Positions 24,985-33,388 of a DNA stretch of 64,000 bases are shown here, one piece after another. Under the pieces are notes generated by a model that was not told the origin of the DNA, did no database searches, and saw only the letters and a list, made by a program, of their open reading frames with translations. The stretch's first letter is position 1; each line of letters opens with the position of its first letter. Made by a program: the position numbers and the translations under genes. The stretch spans positions 1 through 64,000 of the forward strand of contig VAWK01000024.1 of NCBI GenBank assembly GCA_005885515.1. Reading direction: 5' to 3'. Origin of the DNA: Actinomycetota bacterium (lineage in GTDB: Bacteria > Actinomycetota > Thermoleophilia > Solirubrobacterales > Solirubrobacteraceae).

Positions 24985-25679
24985 CACTCCCACACGGGGT
25001 CGTGCAGGCCCGTGAGGCGGATGCCCGCGTGAACCTTGTAGCGGGCGTTGACGCTGATCAGCAGGGCGGTGAGCGACTCGGTGATGCGCGCCATCTCCAG
25101 GCGCCCGCAGTCCACGCAGCGCATGCCCTCGATCCGCTCGAGCAGCCCGGCGGCCCGCTTCTTGTCCTCGCGCGAGTCACCGCACAGCAGCACGTCCTGT
25201 TCGAGCGGATGCTCGAGGTCGGTCAGCGAGGCGGCGCTGACGGTGTGCAGCGCCGAGACCACGCGGACGCCCTCGGGCACCATCTCGAGCGCCTGCTCGG
25301 CGGCGGACCCCTGCCACACCCCGAGCATGCGCGTGGCCTTGCCGCTCACGGCCGCGGCCAGCGGCACGCTCGCGTCGATCAGCAGCTGGCCTGGCGACAG
25401 CGCGGGGGAGATGTTGGTGAGCGTCTCCGATTGGTTGCGAAAGGGCACGCTCAGGATGACGGTGGCCGCGCCGCGCACGGCGCCCGCGTTGTCGTGCGCC
25501 GAGAGGCGGCCGCCGGAGATCAGCGACGCGGCCCGCTCAACGGTGCGCTGTGCGCGCTTGGGGTCGCGCGACCCGATCGCGATCGGCACGCCGGCGCGCG
25601 CGAGCCTGATCGCGACACCGAACCCCAGCGCGCCTGAGGCGCCGATCACGGCGACCGGGTCGGACGGGGCGGGCGGCAC
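24984..25679 (-). CDS. npdG: NADPH-dependent F420 reductase (F420H2:NADP oxidoreductase)
   Basis: This enzyme exchanges hydride between NADP(H) and F420, supplying reduced F420. It is 231 residues with a Rossmann motif VIGASGALGFGVAIRL, NADP-selecting SRDPKRA after strand 2, VILSVPFRNQSETL, and a C-terminal FNO-type helix bundle with NARYKVHAGIRLTG. It is the first gene of the F420 operon. The GTG start is 8 nt after TATACT (minus strand, 25693-25688). Confidence 0.94.
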   Translation of the reverse strand: MPPAPSDPVAVIGASGALGFGVAIRLARAGVPIAIGSRDPKRAQRTVERAASLISGGRLSAHDNAGAVRGAATVILSVPFRNQSETLTNISPALSPGQLLIDASVPLAAAVSGKATRMLGVWQGSAAEQALEMVPEGVRVVSALHTVSAASLTDLEHPLEQDVLLCGDSREDKKRAAGLLERIEGMRCVDCGRLEMARITESLTALLISVNARYKVHAGIRLTGLHDPVWE

Positions 25680-25687
25680 GGCGGCCG

Positions 25688-25695
25688 AGTATAGG
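25688..25695. promoter_or_regulatory. Shared TATA core of two divergent -10 boxes (npdG / SDR)
   Basis: The eight bases AGTATAGG serve both directions: TATACT on the minus strand (8 nt before the npdG GTG) and TATAGG on the plus strand (9 nt before the SDR GTG). The two start codons are only 25 bp apart, so the promoters should exclude each other. Confidence 0.55.
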
Positions 25696-25704
25696 CTTCA
25701 GGGG

Positions 25705-26454
25705 GTGAGCCTCGAGGGAAAGAACGCCCTGGTAACAGGGGGCGCGTCGGGCATCGGCGCTGCCACCGCGCGCCGTCTGGCCGCGGAGGGGGCGCACGTG
25801 GCGATCGGCGACGTCAACGAGCAGGGTGCTCGCGAGGTGGCGGGTGAGCTGGACGGCTTCGCGTGCGTGCTCGACGTGGCCAGTGCGGCGTCGGTCCGGG
25901 CCGCCGTGGCCGAGGTAGTGGGTGCGCTGGGCGCGATCGACGTGCTCGTCAACAATGCTGGCACCGACCGCTTCGCGTTCTTCGTCAACACCGACGAGAG
26001 CCTGTGGGACCTCGTCCTGGGCGTGAACCTGCGCGGCGTGATCGCCGTCACGCACGCCGTCCTGCCGAGCATGCAGGAGCGCCGCACGGGCGCGATCGTG
26101 AACGTGGCCAGCGAGGCCGGGCGTGTGGGCTCGCAGGGCTCGGCCGTGTACTCGGCCGCGAAGGCCGGCGTGATCGGCTTCACGAAGGCGATAGCGCTCG
26201 AGGCGGCGCGCTATCGCGTGCGCTCCAACGCGGTCGCCCCGGGCCCGATCGAGACGCCGCTGCTGAATTCCGCGCCGGTGCAGCTGGGCGAGCTCGGCGA
26301 GCGGCTGAAGCGAGGCATGGTCAACGCCACCGCGCTGGGGCGCGCGGGTGAGCCCGAGGAGGTGGCTGCCGCGATCGCCTTCCTGGCGAGCGATGAGGCC
26401 TCCTACGTCACGGGTCAGACGCTCAACGTCAGCGGCGGCCTGTCGATGTGGTGA
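25705..26454 (+). CDS. Short-chain dehydrogenase/reductase (FabG/BadH-like)
   Basis: A 249-residue NAD(P)-dependent oxidoreductase. Classical SDR features: ALVTGGASGIGAATARRL (cofactor glycines), IGDVNEQ with Asp after strand 2 (favouring NAD), VLVNNAGTDRF, catalytic Ser in VNVASEAGRVG, YSAAKAG (YxxxK) and YVTGQTLNVSGGLSMW at the end. Similarity of pattern is closest to acyl-CoA or hydroxyacid dehydrogenases. It overlaps the following lyase gene, consistent with acyl-CoA breakdown. Confidence 0.94.
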   Translation: MSLEGKNALVTGGASGIGAATARRLAAEGAHVAIGDVNEQGAREVAGELDGFACVLDVASAASVRAAVAEVVGALGAIDVLVNNAGTDRFAFFVNTDESLWDLVLGVNLRGVIAVTHAVLPSMQERRTGAIVNVASEAGRVGSQGSAVYSAAKAGVIGFTKAIALEAARYRVRSNAVAPGPIETPLLNSAPVQLGELGERLKRGMVNATALGRAGEPEEVAAAIAFLASDEASYVTGQTLNVSGGLSMW

Positions 26455-27503
26455 GCGATGCGATGAGCGCGGTGCCCGATCGCGGCGGCCAGGAGCCCGG
26501 TGCAGGCGATCAGGAGCGGCAGCGCGGGGCCGTACCCAGCGCTGGCACCCCGGACCCGCTGCCGCGGGTGGCGCTGATCAGGGAGGTGGGTCCGCGCGAC
26601 GGGTTTCAGAACGAGCCCGAGACGCTCCCCACGGAGCGCAAGATCGAGCTGATCGACGCGCTCGTGCGCACCGGCCTGCAGCGCATCGAGGTCACGAGCT
26701 TCGTGCGCCCGGAGGTGATTCCGCAGCTGGCCGATGCGCGCGAGGTACTCACCAGCATCGACGTTCCGGCGAGCGTGAGCGTGTCCGTGCTGATCCCCAA
26801 CGAGCGCGGGCTCGACAACGCGCTGGCGCTGCGCGACTCGCTTGCTGCGGCGATGCCTGCGGGGGCGCGCCGGCCGTTCGACGAGGTCAACGTGTTCCTG
26901 TCTGCGTCAGAGACGCACAATCGCAAGAACGTCAACCGCTCGATCGCCGAGTCGCTCGCCGGGCTCGAGGCCGTGCTCGCGCGCGCGCGGGCGGCGGAGC
27001 TGCGCTGCGAGGGTGTCATCTCGACCTCCTTCGGCTGCCCCTACGAGGGCCACGTGCCGCCGGCTCGCGTGCTTGAAATCGCCACCCGGCTGCGCGAGGC
27101 CGGTGCGGAGGAGATTGCCTTTGGGGATACGACGGGCATGGCGAACCCCAACCAGGTGCGGGAGTTCTTCCGCTCGGCGCGCGACCGCCTGGGCGACGAC
27201 GTGGAGCTGACGGCCCACTTCCACAATACGCGCGGCCAGGGGCTGGCCAACGTGCTCGCGGCGCTCGAGGCGGGGGTTGCCAGCTTCGAGTCCAGCTTCG
27301 GGGAGCTGGGCGGGTGCCCGGTCCCGGCGGGCGCGACCGGCAACATCGCAACCGAGGATCTCGTCTCGATGCTGCACGAGATGGGCATCGACACCGGCAT
27401 CGACCTGCCCGCGCTGATCGAGTGCGCGCGTCGGGTGCAGCGCCTGCTCGGCCGGCCGCTGGGCAGCCACACGCTCGTGGCCGGTCCGGTCGAGTGGGGC
27501 TGA
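26451..27503 (+). CDS. Hydroxymethylglutaryl-CoA lyase-like enzyme
   Basis: A DRE-TIM metallolyase of 350 residues that would cleave HMG-CoA (or a similar 3-hydroxy-3-methylacyl-CoA) to acetyl-CoA and acetoacetate. Motifs: IREVGPRDGFQNE (the DRE-TIM Arg-Asp), IEVTSFVRPEVIPQ, STSFGCPYEG, HFHNTRGQGLANV (metal histidines) and the cysteine loop GGCPVPAGATGN; many HMG-CoA lyases have GGCPYAxGATGN. The GTG at 26451 overlaps the SDR stop (GTGA); an ATG at 26463 is the alternative. The first ~40 residues are a low-complexity extension. Confidence 0.9.
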   Translation: MSDAMSAVPDRGGQEPGAGDQERQRGAVPSAGTPDPLPRVALIREVGPRDGFQNEPETLPTERKIELIDALVRTGLQRIEVTSFVRPEVIPQLADAREVLTSIDVPASVSVSVLIPNERGLDNALALRDSLAAAMPAGARRPFDEVNVFLSASETHNRKNVNRSIAESLAGLEAVLARARAAELRCEGVISTSFGCPYEGHVPPARVLEIATRLREAGAEEIAFGDTTGMANPNQVREFFRSARDRLGDDVELTAHFHNTRGQGLANVLAALEAGVASFESSFGELGGCPVPAGATGNIATEDLVSMLHEMGIDTGIDLPALIECARRVQRLLGRPLGSHTLVAGPVEWG

Positions 27504-27546
27504 GCAGCGTCGCGGACGGCCTGCCCGCGGCGCCGAGCCGCGGCGC

Positions 27547-28395
27547 TCAGCCGCTGGCCACCTGCTCTGCGCCCGCTGGCTCGGCCGCGGCGCCCTCGGG
27601 CTCGGCCCGGGCACCGTCCGGTTGGGCGGGGCGGCTCCCGGCCTGCTCGTCTGCCCGTGCCTCCCGCGCCCGCTCGCGCGCTTCCGCCGCGCAGAACTCC
27701 TGAACGGCGACCTCCATCGCCAATGTGTGGGCAAGCGCCGGACGGGCCGAGGCGTCGATCACGTGCTTGGCGCGGCCGACCGCGGTGGCGGAGTTGGCCA
27801 GCAGTTCTCCAACGAGCTCGTCGGTCGCGTCGTGCAGCCGCTCGGGAGCGACGACACGATTGACGAGGCCGATGCGCTCGGCCTCCGCGGCCCCGATCAG
27901 CCGGGCCGTCATGATCAGCTCCTTGGCCCGGCCGAGCCCGACCACGGCGGGCAGCCGCGTGGAGCCGCCGACGTCGGGGATGATCCCGAACCGCACCTCT
28001 GGCAGCCCGAGCTGTGCGTCGCTCGACGCGATGCGCAGGTCAGCGCCCAGCGCGACCTCCAGCGCGCCTCCCACGCAGGTGCGCTGGATCGCGCAGACGA
28101 CTGGCTTGGGCATCGTTTCGCACAGGTTGGGGCACTCCAAGAACACGGTGCGAAAAGGCCGCAGCACCTCGGGCCGGCCGGCGAACGACGCCAGCTCGGC
28201 CAGGTCGACCCCGGCAGAGAAGACGGGTCCTTGACCGCGTAAGACGACGCACTGCACGCTGGCGTCGTCGGCGGCGTCGCGCAGCGCGCGTGCCAGCTCG
28301 CGCAGGAGCTCCTGGCTCATCGCGTTGCGCTTCTCGGGGCGGTTCATGACCACGTGGCGGACCGGTCCGCGGTCCTCGGTGATGACGATGCTCAT
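27547..28395 (-). CDS. Enoyl-CoA hydratase/isomerase (crotonase family)
   Basis: A 282-residue crotonase. Both catalytic glutamates are placed as in hydratases: CVGGALEVALGAD and LGLPEVRFGIIPDVGGSTRL. The oxyanion-hole regions are FSAGVDLAEL and the GGAL segment. The ATG at 28395 has GAGGAG 8 nt upstream. The C-terminal ~45 residues are an Ala/Glu/Pro-rich extension beyond the fold. It is divergent from the hydroxyacyl-CoA dehydrogenase. Confidence 0.93.
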   Translation of the reverse strand: MSIVITEDRGPVRHVVMNRPEKRNAMSQELLRELARALRDAADDASVQCVVLRGQGPVFSAGVDLAELASFAGRPEVLRPFRTVFLECPNLCETMPKPVVCAIQRTCVGGALEVALGADLRIASSDAQLGLPEVRFGIIPDVGGSTRLPAVVGLGRAKELIMTARLIGAAEAERIGLVNRVVAPERLHDATDELVGELLANSATAVGRAKHVIDASARPALAHTLAMEVAVQEFCAAEARERAREARADEQAGSRPAQPDGARAEPEGAAAEPAGAEQVASG

Positions 28396-28439
28396 CGGCG
28401 GCTCCTCACGGTGGTCGGCAGCGTCGGCTGCCGAAAGAT

Positions 28440-28452
28440 CTCTCAGCGAGAG
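28440..28452. promoter_or_regulatory. Inverted repeat upstream of enoyl-CoA hydratase
   Basis: CTCTC-AGC-GAGAG is a perfect 5+3+5 palindrome in the 202-bp divergent region between the hydratase and the hydroxyacyl-CoA dehydrogenase. It is a candidate operator; the binding protein is unknown. Confidence 0.35.
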
Positions 28453-28597
28453 GCTACTCGTGACGCGCGGCCGTCGTGTTGCGCGCTCGGCCCGGCAGTC
28501 GCCGCCGGTATGTGGCCCGTGCACCGCTCGCCACCGCGTCGACCGGGCGCGTAATAGGCTCCCCTGTCGGCAGCAGAGAACGCGAGCGGGAGGTCTC

Positions 28598-29485
28598 ATG
28601 GCGCAGCAGATCGAGAGGGTGGGCGTGCTCGGCGCCGGGTTGATGGGTCACGGCATCGCGCAGGTGGCCGCGCAGTCCGGCTATCAGGTGGTGGTGCGCG
28701 AGGTCGACGACGCGACGCTCACGAAGGGCATCGGAAAAATCGAGAAGCAGCTCGCCCGGGCGGTCGAGCGCGAGAAGCTGAGCCAGCAGGACGCCGAGGA
28801 GGTACGCGGACGGATCCGCGGCACTGTGGACTACCGCGACCTCGCCGACTGCGACCTGGTGATCGAGGCGATCACCGAGAGCCTGCCGCTGAAGCTCGAG
28901 ATGTGGCGCGAGGTCGACGAGGTCGTCAAGCCCGAGGCGGTGTTCGCCACCAACACATCCTCGCTGCCGGTGATCGACCAGGCGGCCGTGACGGGCCGTC
29001 CGGCGCAGTTCGTGGGGATGCACTACTTCAACCCCGCCCAGGTGATGAAGCTGGTCGAGGTCGTGCGCTGCGTGACGAGCAGCGATGAGGCCTTCCAGAC
29101 CGCGCTGGAGTTCGCGCGCTCGCAGGGCAAGCTCGCGATCCCGACCAAGGACAAGGCTGGGTTCATCGTCAATCGGCTCCTGGTTCCCTACATGCTGGAC
29201 GCGATTCGCGCGCACGAAGAAGGCGTGGGCTCGACTGCCGAGATCGACGAAGCGATGAAGGCCGGCGCGGGGCACCCGATGGGGCCGCTGACGCTGGCGG
29301 ACTTCGTCGGCCTCGACACGCTGGGCTCGATCTGCGACGTGCTGTTCGATGAGTTCCGCGAAAAGCGCTTTGCGCGCCCGCCGATGCTGCGCAAGATGCT
29401 GTCGGCGGGCTGGTTCGGCCGCAAGACGGGCATGGGCTTCTACGACTACTCCGGCGAGGCGGCCGTCGAGAACCCGGGTATCTGA
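28598..29485 (+). CDS. 3-hydroxybutyryl-CoA / 3-hydroxyacyl-CoA dehydrogenase
   Basis: An NAD(P)-dependent enzyme of 295 residues oxidising 3-hydroxyacyl-CoA or reducing acetoacetyl-CoA. The Rossmann motif is VGVLGAGLMGHGIAQVA; FATNTSSLPV and the catalytic GMHYFNPAQVMKLVEVV follow. The C-terminal domain has GFIVNRLLVPYMLDA and GHPMGPLTLADFVGLD. GGGAGG precedes the ATG at 28598. With Ccr and the crotonase it could supply crotonyl-CoA for the ethylmalonyl-CoA pathway (inference). Confidence 0.95.
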   Translation: MAQQIERVGVLGAGLMGHGIAQVAAQSGYQVVVREVDDATLTKGIGKIEKQLARAVEREKLSQQDAEEVRGRIRGTVDYRDLADCDLVIEAITESLPLKLEMWREVDEVVKPEAVFATNTSSLPVIDQAAVTGRPAQFVGMHYFNPAQVMKLVEVVRCVTSSDEAFQTALEFARSQGKLAIPTKDKAGFIVNRLLVPYMLDAIRAHEEGVGSTAEIDEAMKAGAGHPMGPLTLADFVGLDTLGSICDVLFDEFREKRFARPPMLRKMLSAGWFGRKTGMGFYDYSGEAAVENPGI

Positions 29486-29537
29486 GCTTGGCGGCGCGCC
29501 GTCGCGCGCACGCCGGCCAGCTAGATTAGGGCCCACC

Positions 29538-30020
29538 GTGAGCGACGCCGCCCGCATGCGTGTCTCCGACGCCGAGCGCGAGCAGGCCGCGGATGAACTG
29601 CGCGAGCACTTTGCCGCCGGACGCCTGAGCGCCGAGGAGTTCGGCGAGCGCCTGGGTGCGGTGTATGCAGCCAGCACCGTCTATGACCTGGAGCAGCTGC
29701 GACATGACCTGCCCGACGTGCCGCCCTCGCCGGCCGCGCGCCGCGCCGAGGTGCAACGGCGCCAGGCCGAGTTGCGCGGCCAGCTCCTGCAGCGCGCGGG
29801 AGGGTCGTTCACGCCGTTTGCCATCTGCACGCTGATCTGGGCGGCGAGCGGTACCAGCGGCGGATTCTGGCCGGCGTGGACGTTGATCATCCCGATCGTG
29901 TTCCTGGGGCGCAACATCTGGCGCCTGTACGGGCCGGCACCCGAGCTCGACCGCGTCCAGCGCGAGCTCGAGCATCACGGCCACCGCCACCGCCACCGCC
30001 GCCCGCCACAGCTGCCGTGA
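29538..30020 (+). CDS. DUF1707 / 2TM membrane-anchored protein
   Basis: A 160-residue protein. Residues 8-62 match the actinobacterial DUF1707 domain (RVSDAEREQAADEL, GRLSAEEFGERLGAVYAA, LEQLRHDLPDVP). A basic linker is followed by two hydrophobic segments around ICTLIWAASGTSG and FWPAWTLIIPIVFLG, and a His-rich tail. Function is unknown. The GTG at 29538 is 10 nt after TAGATT (29522-29527). Its stop overlaps the carboxyltransferase start (GTGA). Confidence 0.87.
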   Translation: MSDAARMRVSDAEREQAADELREHFAAGRLSAEEFGERLGAVYAASTVYDLEQLRHDLPDVPPSPAARRAEVQRRQAELRGQLLQRAGGSFTPFAICTLIWAASGTSGGFWPAWTLIIPIVFLGRNIWRLYGPAPELDRVQRELEHHGHRHRHRRPPQLP

Positions 30021-31543
30021 GCGACCTGCGCGCAGCGACCGCGCGCGCGCTCGCGGGCGGGCCCGAACGGCACCACAGCAAGGCGCGCGAGCAGGGCAAG
30101 CTCCCGGTTCGCGAGCGCATCGCCGCGCTCGTGGACGACGACAGCTTCGCGGAGGAGGCGCTGCTAGCCGGCTGGCAGGAGGATGGGCTCGGCGCCGAGG
30201 GGGTGGTGACCGGCGTGGGCACGCTCGATGGCCGGCCAGTCGCGCTGATGGCCAACGATCCCACGGTCAAGGCCGGCTCGTGGGGGCCGAAGACGGTGGA
30301 GAAGATCCTGCGCGTGCAGGAGCGAGCGCTGACCCTGCGCGCACCACTGGTGTACCTGGTCGACTCTGCGGGCGCGCGCATAACCGAGCAGGTGCAGATG
30401 TTCCCGGGCCGCCGCGGCGCGGGCAGAATCTTCTACAACCAGGTGCGCCTGTCGGGCGTGGTTCCGCAAGTGTGCGTGCTGTTCGGGCCCAGCGCTGCCG
30501 GCGGCGCCTACATACCGGCATTCTGCGACGTGGTGATCATGCGCGAGGGCAACGCTTCGATGTACCTGGGCTCGCCGCGCATGGCCGAGATGGTGATCGG
30601 TGAGAGGGTGAGCCTGGAGGAGATGGGCGGCGCGCGCATGCACACGGGCATCTCGGGCAGCGCACACCAGCTCGTGGCAAGCGACGAGGAGGGGATCGCG
30701 ATGGCGCGCCGCTATCTCTCATACCTGCCCAGCAGCTGGGAGAGCGCGCCGCCGGCGGCGCCGCCATCGGCGACGCGGCAGCGCCGGGGGCAGGACATCT
30801 CGGAGCTGATCCCGCCCGATGAGAACAAGCCGTTTGACATGCAGGTGCTGATCGCCGCCCTGATCGACGAGGGCTCGCTGCTCGAGATCCACGCGCGCTG
30901 GGCCAGGGAGCTGATCGTGGGCTTCGCCCGCCTGGAGGGCCGGGTGATCGGGATCGTGGCCAACCAGCCAAACCACAAGGGCGGCGTCCTGTTCAGCGAC
31001 TCGGCTGACAAGGCTGCCCGCTTCATCTGGACCTGCAACGCGTTCAATGTCCCGCTCGTGTTCCTCGCGGACGTGCCGGGCTTCATGATCGGCACGGCGG
31101 TGGAGCGCCAGGGCATCATCCGGCATGGCGCGAAGATGATCAGCGCGGTCAGCGAGGCGACCGTGCCCAAGATCTCGGTGATCGTGCGCAAGGCTTACGG
31201 CGCCGGGCTGTACGCGATGGCGGGACCGGCGTTCGAGCCTGACTGCTGCCTGGCGCTGCCGAGCGCCTCGATCGCCGTGATGGGCCCGGAGGCGGCGATC
31301 AACGCCGTGTACTACAACCAGCTGCGGGCGATCGATGACGAGCGCGAGCGCGCCCGGCGCACCGAGGAGCTGCGCCGCGAGTACGGCGAGGACATCGACA
31401 TCCTGCACCTCGCCTCCGAACTGGTGGTCGACGCCGTCGTGGAGCCTGCCGAGCTGCGCTCGGAGCTGGTGCGCCGCCTGGCCCACGCGGCGTCCAAGCG
31501 CCGTGAGTGGCCCGCGAAGCACAATCCCGTCACGCCGGTGTAG
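30017..31543 (+). CDS. Acyl-CoA carboxylase carboxyltransferase (beta) subunit
   Basis: This subunit transfers CO2 from carboxybiotin to acetyl-, propionyl- or a longer acyl-CoA. It is 508 residues with two crotonase-like halves: the first has KTVEKILRVQERAL, YLVDSAGARITEQVQMFPG and GPSAAGGAYIPAFCD; the second has RWARELIVGFARLEG, FLADVPGFMIGTAVE, IVRKAYGAGLYAMAG and the C-terminal KHNPVTPV-like end. Biotin carboxylase and carrier subunits are not in the window. The acyl-chain preference is unknown. The start GTG overlaps the preceding stop. Confidence 0.94.
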   Translation: MSDLRAATARALAGGPERHHSKAREQGKLPVRERIAALVDDDSFAEEALLAGWQEDGLGAEGVVTGVGTLDGRPVALMANDPTVKAGSWGPKTVEKILRVQERALTLRAPLVYLVDSAGARITEQVQMFPGRRGAGRIFYNQVRLSGVVPQVCVLFGPSAAGGAYIPAFCDVVIMREGNASMYLGSPRMAEMVIGERVSLEEMGGARMHTGISGSAHQLVASDEEGIAMARRYLSYLPSSWESAPPAAPPSATRQRRGQDISELIPPDENKPFDMQVLIAALIDEGSLLEIHARWARELIVGFARLEGRVIGIVANQPNHKGGVLFSDSADKAARFIWTCNAFNVPLVFLADVPGFMIGTAVERQGIIRHGAKMISAVSEATVPKISVIVRKAYGAGLYAMAGPAFEPDCCLALPSASIAVMGPEAAINAVYYNQLRAIDDERERARRTEELRREYGEDIDILHLASELVVDAVVEPAELRSELVRRLAHAASKRREWPAKHNPVTPV

Positions 31544-31598
31544 AGGGCTGCAGGCCCGGCCGGGGCGCGGGCGGGGTTGCAATAGATTTGCCCGCGAG

Positions 31599-31619
31599 AT
31601 GGACGCCCCGAGCTCGTGA
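31599..31619 (+). other. Six-codon upstream ORF overlapping the suhB start
   Basis: ATG at 31599 (10 nt after TAGATT, 31583-31588) opens the peptide MDAPSS. Its TGA at 31617-31619 overlaps the GTG of suhB at 31616 (GTGA). If the message is leaderless, ribosomes would start on this mini-ORF and re-initiate on suhB. Confidence 0.35.
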
Positions 31620-32449
31620 GCGAAGCGGTGGCCCTGCTGGCGGTCGCGGTCGAGGCCGCGCGCATGGCTGGCGGCTTGCTGGCCGAGCGGGCGCAGCAGG
31701 CGGCCGAGCGCGGCGTGGCCAGCAAGAGCACGCCAACCGATCTGGTCAGCGAGGCGGACTTCGCCTCCGAGCGGGCGATCCGCGAGCTGCTCGCGGTCCG
31801 GCGCCCCGGAGACGGTTTCGTGGGCGAGGAGGGGGGTCGCGCGCAGGAGGGGGAGAGCGGGCTGAGCTGGATAGTCGACCCGCTCGATGGCACGGTGAAT
31901 TTTCTGTTTGGCATACCCCAGTGGTGTGTGAGCGTCGCCGCTCGGGATCGGCACGGCGTCCTCGCGGGCGCGATCTATGACCCCAATCGCGATGAGCTGT
32001 TCACCGCCACGCGGGGCGGCCGGGCGCAGCTCGACGGTCCTTCGGGCCAGATTCGGCTAGCGGGCCGTGATCGCGCCGTGGTCGCTGACGCCGCGCCCGC
32101 CGGCGAGCGTGACGGCCTGGCGAGCGCGATGATCGCCACCGGCCTGTACTACGACGCCCGCGTGCGCGCGGCGCAGGCAAGGGTGCTCGAGCGGCTCGTC
32201 GGACGCGTGCGAGACATCCGCCGCTTCGGCAGCGCGGCGCTTGACCTGGCGTGGACCGCGGCCGGCCGCTACGACGCGTACTTCGAGCGCGGTGTGCAGG
32301 AGTGGGACGTTGCAGCCGGCAGCGTGATCTGCTGGGGCGCCGGGCTTGAGGTGGTGGAGCTGGCACCGCATGGTGCGCTTCCCGCGGGCATCCTCGCGGC
32401 ACCGGCGACGCTCGCGACGCGTCTGCTCGAGCTCATAAGCGAGCCGTGA
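31616..32449 (+). CDS. suhB: Inositol-1-monophosphatase family protein
   Basis: A Mg-dependent phosphatase of 277 residues in the SuhB/IMPase family. Metal-binding motifs: DGFVGEEGG (Glu), IVDPLDGTVNFLFGIP (DPLDGT) and QEWDVAAGSVI (WDxAAG). STPTDLVSEADFASE near residue 40 is the usual N-terminal substrate/metal element. The substrate may be inositol phosphate, a histidinol-phosphate-like compound or a nucleotide phosphate; sequence alone does not decide. The stop is 28 bp before the 3' end of the convergent tRNA-Leu. Confidence 0.93.
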   Translation: MSEAVALLAVAVEAARMAGGLLAERAQQAAERGVASKSTPTDLVSEADFASERAIRELLAVRRPGDGFVGEEGGRAQEGESGLSWIVDPLDGTVNFLFGIPQWCVSVAARDRHGVLAGAIYDPNRDELFTATRGGRAQLDGPSGQIRLAGRDRAVVADAAPAGERDGLASAMIATGLYYDARVRAAQARVLERLVGRVRDIRRFGSAALDLAWTAAGRYDAYFERGVQEWDVAAGSVICWGAGLEVVELAPHGALPAGILAAPATLATRLLELISEP

Positions 32450-32477
32450 AGGCCAGACGGCTGGGCTCGGCCGGCCA

Positions 32478-32560
32478 TGCGGCGGGTGGGAGTCGAACCC
32501 ACACGCCCTTGCGGACAAGGCCTTTTGAGGGCCTCGCGTCTACCGTTCCGCCACCGCCGC
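32478..32560 (-). tRNA. tRNA-Leu (anticodon CAA)
   Basis: An 83-nt class II tRNA on the minus strand. The acceptor GCGGCGG pairs with CCGCCGC, the anticodon arm is AGGCC-CTCAAAA-GGCCT (anticodon CAA), a long variable arm follows, and the T arm contains GGTTCGACTCC. Discriminator A; CCA is not encoded. Confidence 0.95.
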
Positions 32561-32669
32561 AGGGAGCCCAGTGTATGCCAGCCTCCAGCCCGCGCGGCAA
32601 CGCTCGTGTGTGGCGATCGTCCGGCGCGCCAGGCCACACGTGCACGCCGGCCGGGTGCGAGCGGGTGGC

Positions 32670-33182
32670 TCAGGCCGGGTAGGGCGGCGCCTCGCCGTAC
32701 AGCTCGGGACCCGGTTCGCGGTGCTCGAGCTCCACGTTCCACCCCTGGCTGAAGCCGCGCATCGCAAAGGCGATCAGCAGCATCTGAACGGGCACGATCA
32801 GCAGCGTGAGCAGGCCCAGCAGCCCGGCGTCGATCGAGGGCTGGGCGAAGCCGGTCTTGTCGCGCGCGAACCAGCTCGGGCCGGCCACGAGCGCGAAGAT
32901 CAGCAGCAGCACGGCCAGCACGGCGGCGACAGGCAGCACACCGCGGTTCCAGCGGGCGGCGTAGAAGGCGAGCGTCAGATACACCACTACGTAGCCGATC
33001 TCGATCGGCTTGGCGCCCCACAGCACCTTCCAGCCCCCGACCGTGACGATCAGCACGAGGCTGGCGCTCGCGAGCAGCAGCAGCACGACCGTCGCCCGCG
33101 TCGCCTGTACCACCGGCTTGTCCCGGTTGGGGTGCGTGATGGTCACGCCGGGCTCTCGCGAGCGTGCAGGTGGCGTGGACAT
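32670..33182 (-). CDS. Membrane protein of unknown function, 170 residues
   Basis: Four hydrophobic segments (about residues 31-50, 62-78, 84-102 and 120-140), including VVLLLLASASLVLIVTVGGW and LLGLLTLLIVPVQMLLIAF, between charged N- and C-terminal tails. No family is recognised. The ATG at 33182 lies 7 nt after TATCGT (minus strand, 33195-33190), a clean leaderless arrangement. It sits alone between two tRNA-Leu genes. Confidence 0.82.
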   Translation of the reverse strand: MSTPPARSREPGVTITHPNRDKPVVQATRATVVLLLLASASLVLIVTVGGWKVLWGAKPIEIGYVVVYLTLAFYAARWNRGVLPVAAVLAVLLLIFALVAGPSWFARDKTGFAQPSIDAGLLGLLTLLIVPVQMLLIAFAMRGFSQGWNVELEHREPGPELYGEAPPYPA

Positions 33183-33269
33183 GCTTGTGACGATACCGAC
33201 TTGTGGGCTGCTCGTGGTCGCTGCCCGCCGGGGATTGGACGCAAGCCGGATACGCTCTGAGCGCGCAGC

Positions 33270-33353
33270 GCGGGCGTGGTGGAATTGGTAGACACGCCGG
33301 CTTTAGGAGCCGGTGGGCGCTAGCCCTTGGAGGTTCGAGTCCTCTCGCCCGCA
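33270..33353 (+). tRNA. tRNA-Leu (anticodon TAG)
   Basis: An 84-nt class II tRNA. The acceptor GCGGGCG pairs with CGCCCGC, the anticodon loop TTTAGGA sits in a CCGGC/GCCGG stem (anticodon TAG), a long variable arm follows, and the T arm contains GGTTCGAGTCC. Discriminator A, no encoded CCA. An integrase gene begins 180 bp downstream, so this tRNA 3' end is the likely integration target. Confidence 0.96.
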
Positions 33354-33360
33354 TCGATAG

Positions 33361-33388
33361 AAAAGGCCCGGTAATCGGGCCTTTTCTT
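33361..33388 (+). terminator. Intrinsic terminator after tRNA-Leu
   Basis: AAAAGGCCCG (33361-33370), the loop GTAAT and CGGGCCTTTT (33376-33385) form a perfect 10-bp stem followed by TCTTA. It begins 8 nt after the tRNA and is nearly symmetric, so it could also act on the opposite strand. Confidence 0.88.
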
